A DNA stretch of 64,000 nt, from the NCBI GenBank assembly GCA_920105625.2, contig OV050030.1:28052516-28116515 (forward strand), read 5' to 3'. Source of the stretch: Clusia tigrina. Taxonomy: Eukaryota > Arthropoda > Insecta > Diptera > Clusiidae. Numbering within the stretch: the stretch's first letter is position 1; every line of letters begins with the position of its first letter. A program made the position numbers and the translations under genes. Positions 38,354 to 51,240 of this stretch are shown piece after piece. Under the pieces are notes generated by a model. It had not been told where the DNA came from, did no database searches, and saw nothing but the letters and a program-made list of their open reading frames with translations.

Positions 38354-38828
38354 CATATATGGCTGTAGGGTAAATATCCTAATACAATAATATAAAAATT
38401 TTATAATTTTCAAGAGTGAACTTTTTCACAGGCCAAGTTAATGCGAATTTCATTTGGAATATCCGCACATTTTTTCGTTTGTTCTTACTTTAAATTATAC
38501 ATTCTTTTAAGCATTTTACTTTTTATAATATATTGTCCGTTTGCTTTGATTACTTCACATACTTTGAAGATAGTCTCATCCACATATCAGCTTTTCAGAC
38601 ATAAAACTATCTTCTATACACCAGCAATAATGCAAAACCAAGATCAAGCCATTTGTACTCAAGAATGATAGAATTCAATGACTGTGCCCATAGAGGACAT
38701 ATATAGACGGAAAAATTTACAGCCCATCGTATTCTAAATCATCAAAAGCTTTTTATGCAATGTCCTGAGAAGTAACTTGTAAGGGTATCAATATAACATC
38801 TGTATAAATAGTGATCTAATTATTTATA
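38354..38828. other. Intergenic, nothing recognised
   Basis: A 75-codon hydrophobic frame beginning at an ATG at 38441 has no recognised features and is probably chance. Confidence 0.3.
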
Positions 38829-38830
38829 TA

Positions 38831-39285
38831 CGAGGGCGGATTGATATTGAAGCTACCTAGCGCTAGATGGCAGCACAAACACAAAAACTTTTTCCTACAA
38901 ATTGCGTTCTGTCAAACGTCAGCTGTTAAACGCACCGGTTGACACAGCATTAGATACAATGCTAAAATTACATGAAATACACTTCGAATTGGTTAATCAT
39001 CCACCTTAGAGTCCAGATTTACCTCCTAGTGACTTTTTCGTGTTTCCAAACTTGAAAAAATGGCTCGCAGGAAGAAGATTCATCTCAAACGAAGAAGTGA
39101 TTACCGAAACTAACGCGTATTTTGAGGGGTTCCCGAAATCGTATTATTCAGATGGTATAAAAAAGTTGGAATATCGTCTTACTAAGTGTGTCGAAGTAAA
39201 AGGAGACTATGTTGAGAAATAAATGGCTTTTGAAAAAAAAATGTTTTTTTCCTACTTAGGTAGCTTCAATATCAATCCGCCCTCG
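38831..39285 (+). mobile_element. Mariner deletion derivative (MITE-like), perfect TIRs
   Basis: 455 bp. The ends CGAGGGCGGATTGATATTGA... and their complement are perfect 29-bp inverted repeats (38831-38859 and 39257-39285), flanked by TA on each side (38829-38830, 39286-39287). It retains the last part of a transposase. TIR sequence differs from that of the 19.3-kb mariner except for the CGAGGG start, so it belongs to a different but related family. Confidence 0.95.
38985..39222 (+). pseudogene. Mariner transposase, C-terminal remnant
   Basis: The frame reads NHPP, a TAG stop, SPDLPPSDFFVFPNLKKWLA, then NEEVITETNAYFEGF and KKLEYRLTKCVEVKGDYVEK to a stop. The SPDLPPSDFFVF block includes the third catalytic Asp of the DDD triad. 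The N-terminal two thirds are deleted. Confidence 0.9.
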
Positions 39286-39287
39286 TA

Positions 39288-40829
39288 CATTGTATCAAAA
39301 GCAGAATATTTTGAAATAACTGTAAGAGTAGGCTTAGATACTGCGAAGTCAAGTGTATCATCAACTTCGGCACTACCCCATTGGTAATAGCGCCCTCATT
39401 GCACCCAAGTATATATCTTTTCTTTATGAAACTCACAAATATAATTAAATCACAATTTATAATAAAAAATATACCGCTCGTAATGCACTTCTGCGAAAAC
39501 TTTGATATTGTGACGTAGACGACTGAACAGCAAACTGTCAAAATCGAAAGCGCAATCTCTTTATTCGATCAATCTTAATTTGTACTTGTATTTATATTGG
39601 GATAACAATAAATAAATACTTTGAGAAATCACTTGCATCGGTTTGCTTCTTTTCTTCTTTCTTTGGGTTCTTCTGTATTCCAATAATTCCTGGACGAAGT
39701 ATATTTCAGTGATGATACTAAGCTGAAGTATCTATGATGAAATCTATTTAAGAGGATAATCTTTTAAAGCCACACTCTTCCAATGAACTTTATTATCATA
39801 TACATTTCCAGAAATTTCTTGTTTTTTTTCGCTGTAATAGAATTTGGTAGGTCGAACTTCCCTTACCACCACTTGCGAACTTTTCGTTCTTAAAGCGTTG
39901 GAATACCAGTTTAGTTTGTATTTATAGAAATATATTTCTATAGCTGGATTCTTATTGTAAAGCTATTTGTTTGGTTCTTATCGGTATTATTTTTCGTATC
40001 CTACCACAACATTCTCTCTTACGATGATGCTCTCGAACTAATTTTTATACCTTATCGTATATAATCCATCTTTCAAACTGATGATTTCGATAGTCTGCTT
40101 ATTACCAAAAACTAACCACAGTTTTGAGCAGCATGTTCAGGAAATTCTCAACAGACGTGATATTTGTTCATATATTGGTTATACTGACAATTCAAAGATG
40201 CTCATGCCATGGTGTGATTCCGAACATCATAGTTGCGAGAGAATTTTATCTTGTTCCTTAACACTTGCTTTATCTTGTTCCTTAATACTTGCTTTATCTT
40301 GCTGCTTGACAAGTTGTTAATAGAAAAGCTACAACGAATTCTTAGGTTGAAAGAAATCAGCAAAGCAGTAACGAACCAAACTGTTCGCCGGTCCGTAAAC
40401 CTATTAAATCGGGATATTCTGTGTTACCCCATGGACTATAAACGGATTGTTGTAAAGTGACAACAATAACTGACAAATCACAAAACAAAACTGAATTAAG
40501 TTCGGGTAACGATTTGCTAAATTATTCATATCTTCTTCCCTTGTAAAAATAAATAATGCATTATAATAGTAATTTTAATATACTCAAAAATCTTTTATGT
40601 CATATTTATAATTAAATTATTTAGCCAAAAGGAATAGTATTGGAGTGTATAAATTTATTCATGACAATATAAGAATGTTCTTCCAACATACCATGCCCTT
40701 TTATAAATTTTGAATATGACATTCTGAATTCGATTCCACTGTTTCCATTCAAGTAAGGGTTGAAATCAGTTTCATGCCAATTGGTGTAAACCCCTCCGTG
40801 CCCCACACCACTGCTAGAACGACCAAATA
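39288..40829. other. Intergenic, short tandem repeat at 40247-40300
   Basis: The 24-bp unit ttatcttgttccttaa(c/t)acttgct occurs about twice near 40247-40300. Otherwise AT-rich, nothing recognised. Confidence 0.35.
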
Positions 40830-42660
40830 ACAATCAACTTGTGCAATATTTCGTCCGATTTTCGTTTAATTTCAGTGACCAAATGTTGCACAAGATTGGA
40901 TTTCATTATTGCCGGACTTTTGTCGTTGCTTCTGAACTAATTTCAAATTCAATATTTGCATTCGATTTAGCATTTCATTTTGTTTTGACAGACGCCAGTT
41001 GCTACCAGCCTGGGCAATAATTGGAAAATAATTAGTCGGCTTTGATGGAGAGTGAATTGCATTAAATATTTAACAAATTTAATAACAGCCCGGAAAGTTG
41101 GAAGCTGCTTAAAGTGATTGTGTGGAGGCGAAATTGCAGGGAGGCTATAAACCGCACAGCGAAAGCGAACTGCGGTCAGCGGTTAATTTTTAGAAAGTGT
41201 GCGTATTAATTTCATGGTAAATAAATTTTAATTGATTTTTTTTTAATAGGAAGTGAACTTCTGTGCAAATTAGAAATGTGCCAAAATGTAATTAGTTTGC
41301 ATATATTTGAATGAATAGCGAACATGTTCATAATGGGTTTTTATCGCATTATAAATTATAAACTTTCCATCAAAATTTAACATATTTGGAAAGGGACCAA
41401 ACGATGCGAGTTCCTCTGATGCACTGATAGGAAAATTCATCCAATGTCTGTCAATGATTGACGTAAAAACCATATTAAATGAGCGAATACTGCGAAATGC
41501 CAATAATAGTATGTGAATATACTCCAGAAGGTGATTAAAAGCTAACTTTTATGTCCTTGGAACTTTGCTGTATATTAAATTGGCAAGGTAATAAATAAAT
41601 TTAAGTCTTTTTCTTGACCACTTCATTTTCAAGGACACTTCTAGTATTCATAATTTAAAAATGCACATAAGTGCTCATAAAAAATATTAATTAACCGAAA
41701 GAAGAGAAAACATGTCGTAAATTACATTTTATTACGCTTAAAACTATCAAATAACGCACAAAGCATCAGTGAAGATCCAACACATCAACAACGCCAATTC
41801 CAACGAAAGCGAAATCTGAGCTGAGCACTTCTGGCGTGGCTGGCTGCAGCACCCAACCTCAGTGGGCCAAAAGTGACATGACAGGGATACAGAGCCGTCG
41901 CATCGCAGTGCAGAGAAGAGAGCCTAGCGTTAATGTGAGACTGAGGCGGTCAAACTGAACACACGCTCCAACAGTGCCAGTAGCCTCAGCTCAAACAACG
42001 ACCAGCACAATAACTGGAACAGCAGCTACAGACACTGTCGCGGACGCAGCCACTTGACACATTGCTTTGGCGCGCATCGGCTCATCATAAATATTCCAGA
42101 GCTGTCAGAATAATTTAAATATATATTTATTCTATATTATTTTTAGCCCTTTTATAAACAAGGACTACGCAGACAAGAGCTACATTTTTGTGCGGCTTCT
42201 TTACCCTTTCCTTCTTCAACTGACCGGCGTCAATTTCGCACCGCCAGTTGGTTAAAATTTATTGCGCCAGCGCGATAAATGTTCGAAATGCAAATCAAAT
42301 GCATGCAACTCGCCATTGCGCCACTTAAAGTCATCGTGTTGTCCACTCGAGTTTGGCGTATGCAGCCAGCGGCCGGCGACTTTCATGCTCGTAAGTGGCA
42401 CTTGCAGCCTGGGAGACTGCTACGGCGCGAGTGTGGATGCCTTTTTCTTCGCTTCTTGGACAGTGTTGAGTTTTCTTTTATTTTGCTTTTTCTTCACTGC
42501 TTTTATGTTCTGGCAATTGAGTGCCGGTTCCTGTCTTTTGATATTACGTTTGCTGCCTTGATGTATTGCAATTAGAAGTTCTTGTTTTGTGGCATAACAT
42601 TGCTTTTACTTATTTTAATAGACACTTCAGTTGACTGAAGAATTTAGCGCATTTAGAGAC
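40830..42660. other. TE-free higher-complexity block
   Basis: Unique, less AT-rich sequence, densest at 41740-42580. Overlapping frames of about 100 codons at 42262-42575 use two frames of the same strand and have no domain. It looks like regulatory or untranslated DNA of a nearby large gene. Confidence 0.3.
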
Positions 42661-42769
42661 TGCAGCAGTTGTTTAAAAAAAAAAAGACAATCAAACATTG
42701 ATTTAGTAATTTAATTTATTATATACAGATAGTATAACTAAATCCATAATAAATAATTATATTTCTGGG

Positions 42770-42921
42770 TTTGAGAAAATAAGTACCAGCATCTTAGAGT
42801 TTCGACTCGGAGAGAACAAGTTTTAGAAAGTGGTATTTCGAGACCATGACCTTGGATGGATTGAAAGATGCGACCCCACAACTTCGAGACTAGCATGCTT
42901 ACCACTAGATTAGGGAGGCTA
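42770..42921 (-). mobile_element. tRNA-derived SINE, copy 1 (most diverged)
   Basis: On the minus strand it begins CTCCCTAATCTAGTGGTAAGC (A-box-like TCTAGTGG at about 42902-42912), followed by GGGTCGCATC and a body GGTCTCGAAAT ... TCTCCGAGTCGAAAC shared with the two copies near 49.7 kb. The B box is degraded. Confidence 0.7.
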
Positions 42922-44743
42922 ATATTGATTTAATACGAGTATATTCACTATTTGCAACTAATGAACTAAAAGTCTCAGTATGAATAACACACTCAATAGA
43001 ACAGGAACTTTGAATGGGGTTCCATCATTTTATTTGTAAAATTCCAATATTATAAATGCTTAGAAAGCATTAAAGGAGGTTTTTCAAGTAGTTTTAGCTG
43101 AGCCATTTGTGTGCTATACTTATATATACTTTATAAGATTTCATTGTCTTAAAGAACTCTAATAAACTTTTTCAATTTGTATATTATTGAAAGTTTTTGA
43201 AACATTATTTTTGCAAGCTTTTACAAAAAGGCTTGAATATACTTTAATAAAATGAATATTTTTTGAGATTTCTACTACGCTTCCCTTATTGTTTAAATTC
43301 GTTTAATTACTTTAGTTCCATATTTATATATGTTACATTATGTAAATTTCGACCTCGCATATGAGGATTTTGCTCTAATCTGGAGATTAGCCTTCTTTCA
43401 ACACCTTACTAAAATAATGGTTAATTATAATTTTAGAACGTAGTTTTGTGAAAAACGTGTTTTATTCATATTTCTCAATATGTTAGTTCGGTTGTACCGC
43501 ACAAATTCCACATTCCTTAATACTCTTCTTAGTTAATGTACACATTTCAAATTTGCCAAATAGCTGTGTATTTATTGTCCTTGACATCTTGAGCTGCTCC
43601 TCAATTACACACTTCAAGCAATCAGGTATTCATATATATACACTTGTTAGTATACATATTTATAGTCATATTTATTCTGATATCTGCGTATCTTGCCTGG
43701 AGACTGCCGTCAACACTCTTCACCGAATCTACACAAACTCTGAGTTTCGCTACTTTTAAACAGATGTTGCCAGGCAAATTACTGCAAGCGCCATTTAATA
43801 AATTCCTTGGAAATCACCATGTTTGTCTAGGTTTGCAACGCAAGCCTTGACTGTGAACTTTATTCCAAAGCAGCAAAGTCAACAGACAATCTATGAAAAA
43901 TGTTCTCATATACACACACATGCCCCGCCGTACACTTAAATCCATATGCCATATGCATAGCGCCTTATTGTATGCAAGGATATTTATTGCACTTAAGTTT
44001 ATAAGCTCCTTGATGCTAAAAATACAAATTTTAAATAATATACAGACAAATATTTTGCTGAAGTTCAACTTGAACTTTCTGTACTCCTAACACCGCTTTC
44101 CATACAACTTTCGTGCATAGAAGTGAATATTTTCATAATATTTACCAGAAGGAAGCAATAAATTTATTAAACGTCCACAGTTCTGAAATATTTGTACATG
44201 CTTGTTAAAAATTGTAGTTAAAGCAAGCTGAAATAGTAGGACAGTATATTGTGATAGTCTAGGTTATTTCTGCTCAGAAAGTTTGGCTGTCTATTCACAA
44301 AATTTTCAGCAATTTTAAAGAGAAGCGGAAGTCAGTGTATCAGATGGAGAACAAGATATGCATGTAGACGGATGGAAACTTGTTTAAAAATAAAACCTCA
44401 TTATTTAAATACGATCTTATCTAATTTGACCATGAGTTTTAAGGAATGATCAAATATATTTTTGTATGCCAATTGATACCAAACATCTTATTCCCCCATC
44501 TAAATGGTTAAACACAATGGGGATCACTTATTAGAGTGCTCCAAGAACTTCTTATACGATGGTTCTCCGGCTTATACCACGTATATTTATCTACATATTT
44601 ATGCTAATTGATGTTATTGAAAAGGCAGGGGCCTCATGAAGCAGAATACGTCTTTCATAAAGGTTTAAAAAATCTGTATTTATTGTATACTTTCTGATAA
44701 AGTATGGATGAAAGCTGACTAAAGAATGTAGATATTTGCACAA
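42922..44743. other. Intergenic, nothing recognised
   Basis: 43500-44100 is somewhat more complex than the rest, but frames on both strands overlap and show no domain. One TACGAGTA octamer lies at 42934-42941. Confidence 0.3.
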
Positions 44744-45180
44744 TTATCTGACTAGAAAACAAGCCATTTCTTCGATGAATTCGACGTACCCATCAACGCC
44801 GACCGTACTTGTATGAATTGTAGAGACGACAGGAGTCGTCATATTTGACGGTTTATATTTCCTTCCTTTTCGGAGTCTTGGAACTATTGGTGGATGCCCT
44901 TCTAAAATTTGCTCACCATTATTAGTCAAAAATTGTTTGTGCAAGTCGGAAATTATGGGGAGAGGAGTTGACTGTATAAGTTTGGCGGAAGTCGTTTTGT
45001 CTCATGTCTTTCAATACCTCCTCAAGGTTGATGCCAAGATACTTTCTCTTTTTTCTAATTGCATTAACCAAATCAATTACAAGTTCATTCATCAGTTCAT
45101 TAGAAGGAATATTGCCTCTTTTTATTAAAACAATAAAACGATTCAATATTATCCTGAACTTTTTTTGGTTATATTTAACT
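44744..45180 (-). pseudogene. Unrecognised decayed coding sequence
   Basis: Two minus-strand frames overlap by a few bases and together look protein-like. The upstream frame (about 45180-44922) has SNELMNELVIDLVNAIRKKR and YLGINLEEVLKDMRQNDFRQ. The downstream frame (ends 44744) has HKQFLTNNGEQILEGHPPIV and LRKGRKYKPSNMTTPVVSTI. There is no ATG near the 5' end, and joining them needs a frameshift or splice. I do not recognise the family; an old transposon or retrocopy is possible. Confidence 0.35.
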
Positions 45181-46560
45181 CTTTAATGCATCATTGGATG
45201 AGTCCTTAGCATGTTTAAAGTATTACCGCTTTAAAACGCCCCTAACGCTTGCTTTTCTAACCCTTCCGTGTCAAGGAAAAACAATGTAAGCCTTTTTCTT
45301 CTATTTTCATTGTTTTGCTCCCTTTGGCTCCCTTCATCCAGCAAACAAGTGGAAAGGGAGTTGACGCTTATCTTTCGTAATAAAAAATTCAGTAGGTGCT
45401 ATTTAGAGTGTAATTCTTTTCATGCTGGTTATTGTACCTTTTTTAGCTACGAGTCCTGGCATCAAAAGTTCGACTCAACTTGTGCTGACATATCCCATCA
45501 TGTCTCATTGCTGCTGCTAAGGTAAGTTGGGCTTATTCCTTGTTTATCTCCCTGCTTTTGTTGCCGTTGTTGTTGTTATTGTTTTTTTCACACATCATAA
45601 AACTTTGGGTTAGAATTTATGATGGTGTCAACGCTTTTTATTGTTGCTGAATGCTCTGATATGATTTTTGTAGCATTGCTGAGCACTCCTAGGTATATGA
45701 ATACACCCGCAGACGATTAATGAAGGTAATATAAGGCATGTCTATACTTTCGGAATGCTCAACTTGATGTGCACCAATCAGCGTCGATTGAGTTCATGTG
45801 CAGCATTTTGCAGTGCAAGTTCAGTTCAAAGTAAGTGGCAAGGATGTTGACAGGGACAGTAGGAATTCCCGCTACACCAATAAATGTCAGTCTACTCGAC
45901 AAACATATTTTGCTGCTCTGGTGTACTAAAGATTTCCTGCGAACCGCAGAGCGTACATGGCTCCAGCAGCCGCTGCAACTTTTTAGGTGGGCGCATATGT
46001 TCCTTGTAGTCTTCTCCACCTTAAGCCATGTGCCTGGGTGATGTATTTACCTGAAAAAAGTATAAAAATGTCAAAAGTATGTGTAATACTTCTACACATG
46101 CTTAAACGTGTACATCAAGAGTACCCGACAAAAAATATAGAACTAATACAAATGCAAAAGCAAATACCAGTACAACAATGTACACAACAGCACTATGGCA
46201 CACACTGAAAGCCCTAGGAATATGGCACACGAAAATCCTTTTGGAAAATAAACACGGGAGAAAGCAAACAAAACAAAAGCTTAAGTCAAAGGGTTCAGAA
46301 GCTAAGTAGCAACAAAGGTTAAAGGAAACATTGTGAAACGCACGATTACTAGCAAGTGCGTGTGAGAGTGTGTTTAAATGCATGTGTGTGTGTGTGCATG
46401 TGTGTGTACATAGCGGTAAGTGTATGACACGTTGACATGCAAGGACTTTATGTGATTTATAACGTTTTATTGCTGGCAATTTTCAACTTTTGAGTTAATG
46501 TGTTGCAATATTTCACAGTTTTAGCTACGCTGGTAGAAGGAGATTTTCCAAGCAACCGTT
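45181..46560. other. TE-free block with (GT)n
   Basis: No supported gene. A GT-rich microsatellite lies at 46382-46408. Frames on both strands around 45759-46479 overlap and lack domains. Confidence 0.3.
46382..46408. repeat. (GT)n microsatellite
   Basis: An interrupted TG run (tgtgtgtgtgtgtgcatgtgtgtgt). Confidence 0.85.
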
Positions 46561-49505
46561 CGAGACGAGGAAATCTTAGACAGCAAACATATTTTTTTAT
46601 TCCCACACAGTTCTGAATGCAGTAGTAGTGGTTCAAACCACTACGCGCATATAAATGCATTAGTTTTGATCTCACCAGTTGTATGCAAGTATGTCAAAGT
46701 AATTCTTGAAGAGTAACCAGTACCAAGGGAGATATTATACCAGTGTACTAGGCTGCTCATTGTTTTTAGATGACATTAATATATTTAATGCTGTAATGTT
46801 CACAATCGTAGAAATGATATAATTATTAAAAAATCCTAAACAACCACCAAAGTTCTTCAAATTCACAAACCGTTTACTTTATTTCCATTAATTTGTTGTA
46901 GGAGTATGATACGAATAGTCATCAATATTGTTAATACTTTTTCATCAAAATATTAATAAACGCTTATCTACATTAGTTATGGTATTATGTTATTGTGCAT
47001 TAAGATATCCTATGCCTCTGCTAGTTCAGTTTGTTATAGGATTCGGTAACATATCATGGTCCAACTACACAGATTCTAAGGAGCGCCTGTGTTTGCTAAT
47101 AATGTACATATATTAGAATTGCCATGACAGGGTGCAGTCTTGGATGCTTAGATAGTAAAATGTCATACCTATGCCCAGCGCAGTCGTTTGAAAGAAAATA
47201 TATCACTTTTGACAATTCATCATAGCCAATGAATAAAAACTTCCTTGCCACTAATGCATCGGTTCAAAATAGTAACTCATATGTTCATAGAGAATTCCAA
47301 TCAAACATAGAGAATTCCAACCTACACGAGTACTGGTGGGATATTGTTGAGTTCAAGAAATTTCTTACATCGGAGCTATTAAAACCACTGAAATACAGAA
47401 AGTATATATATTTATATAGATGTCGTTTTTTAACAATAAAATAATGTAAAACTTTCAGAATAAATGTAGACGCATCCATGCATTTTTATTATTGGATACA
47501 AAACTTTATTTTTTCTTAATCAATTTCTCATGTTGTGCCCCACCAGTTCTTACACATGGCTTTCAGGATTTCCCTAGTGTACTTGTTTCCATTTGATAGC
47601 TGCTATTGGGATGTCGCTCCTAGGATACAGATTATAGTACGAGTATATGTGCTGTTTAAATCCTCATGAGTGTTCTCTTTTCCGCTTCTAATCGGACACT
47701 GGTGGTTGAAGAGAAAAGCTGGTTTGCGGACTCATTAGTCGGAATTTTCTTCGTATGTTGTGCCTCAAATTATTGAGCATTAGAACAGAACAGACTTCAT
47801 ACAATATTTAAAGAGACATGGCTTGACATTCGTGAATAAATTCATGCAGCGCCTGAAATGTCATGGCTTATACGCACCAGAAAGACTTCAATTGTGAAAT
47901 GTTAATTGATAGTGTTTACATCGCTCCCACTCTACTCTGAGGAAGGAATATAAAAACATTCAGCACATTATCTGGAATTCATAAAAATGACATTATGATA
48001 TTTGAAATGACTTCTGTGCAGTCATATTACTTAAGTTTATAATTGTTTATTCTGATGCATAATTGCATTTTCTGACCAACGAAGTCCTGAGTGTACAGGA
48101 AAATATAGAAACAATGATTTAATTGGTAGGTGGATTTATGATATGAATTTATTGCTGAGTACACTACAGGAGACTTTCTTTAAATTTGTTTCCGCACCGA
48201 AATTTTAAGAATGTTTTATTAAAAATCATTTAAAGATAATGTGAATCATATCATAGAGTAATTTAGATGGAGATTCACCCAATATTGTATCTCAGTCAAT
48301 GTCCATTATCCTGTAATTTAATGAAACTATCACAAAAATATGTCTTACTTTAGTGGAATATGGCAAGTTACAATTAAGAAATGCATGCAGCTTTAGCCAT
48401 ATATCAAATAGCCACAACACGGACACTGTTTGCAAAGGTGCGCAATTGCAGTCACTTTCACGAACGTGCAAGGTAAACACTTTTGAAATCGTAGCTAATC
48501 CCAGCCGTATTCGAGTCCATATGCAGAATATCATACCCATAGGTGTACGCCGGGCAATTGCTGCAGCTACAAAAACAGCAGCAAATAAAACAATTTCTAA
48601 CCACAAAGCAAAACCAGAGGAATAATATCAAATTAAGTAATTGCATAATTGGTTCACAACCTTCTTTTTTACCCTATACGCAGCAAAATGCCACTGTAAA
48701 GACTTTAGTGCACTTATGCCGTATGCAATAGGGAAATGTGGAAATGTGGTATCACCCCACACACAGTCAACCAAAGAACACACGTTTTTGTGCTCAATGG
48801 CATAAATGTGGTTAATATGGAACTTCGTTTCCAGCCATGTTACAGTGGAGCAGAATTAATAACCAGCAACACTATGAAAAATACCGGGCAAATGTGTGAT
48901 GTACAAAAAATAGGATATCCGAGAAAAAATGAGCAATATCGCTTCTCTGAAAAGGCAATATTAACAAGGAATGTGAGTCCAGAAGAGTCTTTTAATCAGA
49001 ATTGTATTTTAAACGAGAGAACAGTGGATCAAATAGGATGATTTTAGGCCTTCCAGTATATTTCAGTATATTTTCTGTCTAAATGAAATGGTTGAGGAAC
49101 TATAAAGGACTATAAAATGGAGCACAACTTGTGATCTATAGAGGCAATGAGATATACTTTACAGACTATTTGATTGTTACAAAAGTCTCTTACATAATTC
49201 ATTATAAAAAATGTGTGGCTAAGTACCACAGACTCCATTTACAAACCAAGGTTTACATTTGTTTGCTTGCAATGCCTACAATTATATGTAAATTCGAGTA
49301 TATAAAAATAAATCTTACTCTGTACCGTGATGAATTTCCTACTGCCGACATCGACTCTGACCTTATAACATATATTTGTTAGGATCTGGAGCAGAAATGT
49401 CCAAACTGTATTTCCAACCAGCTTTGATTGTAAAATTTGGAATAGCGAAGTTCTGCACATTGGAATTTAAGTTATACAAATGGGTAGGAGTGAATCAAAT
49501 AAAGA
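46561..49505. other. Intergenic, nothing recognised
   Basis: A 101-codon ATG frame at 48736-49041 has no domain and is probably chance. 48300-48700 is somewhat higher in complexity. One TACGAGTA octamer lies at 47638-47645. Confidence 0.3.
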
Positions 49506-49543
49506 GTGAGAGAGAGAGAGAGAGAGTTATTGTTACTGCCATA

Positions 49544-49581
<38 letters not shown>
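49506..49581. repeat. (GA)n and (TTA)n microsatellites
   Basis: GA repeats at 49506-49526 and TTA repeats at 49544-49581. The latter sits where the 3' tail of the minus-strand SINE copy 2 ends, so it is probably the SINE's expanded (AAT)n tail. Confidence 0.85.
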
Positions 49582-49582
<1 letters not shown>

Positions 49583-49773
49583 CCTTACACCATAATTAGT
49601 TATGAGTGCAAGGTGTTGGGGGAATGAGTACTAGCTAGAGAGGTTTCGACTCGAAGAGAAAAGGATTTTATACAAAGAAACATTTTGGAGACCAAGCCAG
49701 TGGCACGATTTGAATCTGCGACCCTCGGGGTGTGAATCTAGCATGCTTTCCACTGGACTACAGAGGACGGCCT
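49582..49773 (-). mobile_element. tRNA-derived SINE, copy 2
   Basis: Minus strand: A-box-like TAGTCCAGTGG (49751-49761), B-box-like GATTCAAATCG (49706-49716), then the tRNA-unrelated body GGTCTCCAAAATG ... TCTCTTCGAGTCGAAACC and a (AAT)n tail. A and B boxes start 45 nt apart, as in tRNA genes. It is a pol III-type retroelement. Confidence 0.82.
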
Positions 49774-49813
49774 ATTATCATTATTATTATATATTATACC
49801 ATAATTAATTATA

Positions 49814-49995
49814 TTATACCATAATTAATTATGACTGCAAGGAGCTGGGACATGAGTACTACCTACCGAGGTTTTCCACTCGAAGAGAAAAAGATTTTTT
49901 ACAGAGAAGTATTTTCGAGACCAATCCTAGGGCAGGATTTGAGCCTGCGACCCTCTGATTGTGAGTCTAGCTTGCTTTCCACTAGACCACAGAGT
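49814..49995 (-). mobile_element. tRNA-derived SINE, copy 3
   Basis: Minus strand: A-box-like TGGTCTAGTGG (49979-49989), B-box-like GGCTCAAATCC (49935-49945, the best of the three), and the same body and end (CTTGCAGTCATAATTAATTA). It lies in tandem with copy 2 in the same orientation, separated by AT repeats. It is not a tRNA gene because no acceptor stem closes and it continues into the body. Confidence 0.85.
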
Positions 49996-50239
49996 GTAAC
50001 TTCAAATAAAGTTATGTCGCAGTATTTAATTGAATTGAATCGATATAAAAAATATTCAAATTGACACTTACTAAAAATGTATTGAACAAGTACAAAAACA
50101 ATGTCAATATTAGAGAGTTGGCGCAGCAAAAGACCCTCGGTATTTCTAATTGGAAAATCATTCTAAAAAAAGTGTTGCATCTCAAAGAATTGATAAGAAA
50201 ACCAATTTTTAAAGTCACTAATTTTTAAAGTTATTTTCG

Positions 50240-51240
50240 GTCTCACATTTTTCCAGGACGAAATTTTCAGCTTTTTAAGATTTTCTTTTAATGCAACTTG
50301 ATTCTCCTATTTTTATGAGTGTAGCTTGCCCCCTGCGGTTCTAGCAAAGAAAAAGCAGAAAGCAAAAGTTAAGTCGGGAATATTGCAGTCAGCTCGTAAA
50401 GCGCCAGCATAATTGTTTTATTATAGACCGTGGAGGCAGCAACGGTGAAAGATGTATCCCAAATGTATGTGCTGGCCCAGCGGCTCCTCCCACTGACTTA
50501 GATTCCAAGCGACCACCACAATTGTCTGCCCACTCCGTTTTGGTGTATAGCCTCGAAATTTCATTCTATACACCACCCCACGTGCGATCCACATAAATAG
50601 TAGCAATTGTTTTGTGGTTTGATTCCTTTGAGAAATGCTTGTATCCTAGCGCTTTTTGCAGTTCCGCAGCGCTACAAACAGGCGCTCAACATGGTTGCCG
50701 GCTGGTTTACTGGCATTTTTGCATATGGTATGGCAGCATTTGGCTAATATGGCGCTTTCGTACGCCATTAAAAGCGAAGTGCTTTGCTGTCCTTTCTATG
50801 AATATGTGTGTGTGTTAGTGTGTAGGTGTGTGTACGAATTATTTTCGCGTTTTACGGTTTCCTGTTTTTATTCCTGTGAAAATTGATTTTTTTCCAGCGT
50901 GTTTAGGTGGCGTGCCTTCTTTTGTTAATTTTTTACTGCACCATTGTTGGGGATTTTCCATTTCTTCTGCATTTACGAGAATGTGTTGTTGTCCTACATT
51001 AGAAGCAGCTCTCTTTTATGGCGTACGTACTGGTGGCGAAGTATTTTTACTTGCTTCCTTTTGTAGCTTTTCCTCTTTTCCAGCAATGCTGTTTGTGTTT
51101 CAACGTGTTGCAGAGGCTATTTTGTGGCAAGCAGCTTAATTGCTTTTGATTTTTAATTGCATCCGCTGGTAAATTTTATTAGCATAGGGATTCGTAATTG
51201 AATTTAGTGGTGGAAGTTCGTTCAAATATGACCAAATCTG
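50240..51240. other. TE-free higher-complexity block
   Basis: Unique DNA with GT-rich stretches near 50805-50835. Overlapping frames of 60-100 codons exist in several frames without domains. Possibly regulatory. Confidence 0.3.

Noticed and set aside
42262..42575. Two overlapping frames of about 100 codons
   Set aside because: They occupy different frames of the same strand with no family resemblance; the block looks like noncoding DNA of higher GC content.
45268..45525. Frame resembling a secreted Cys-rich peptide
   Set aside because: It opens with GTG rather than ATG and the supposed signal peptide is weak; no exon structure supports it.
48736..49041. 101-codon ATG frame
   Set aside because: No domain, no signal peptide and no promoter or poly(A) context; likely chance.
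49814..49995. tRNA gene
   Set aside because: A- and B-box-like words exist, but no acceptor stem closes and the sequence continues into a SINE body present in three copies.
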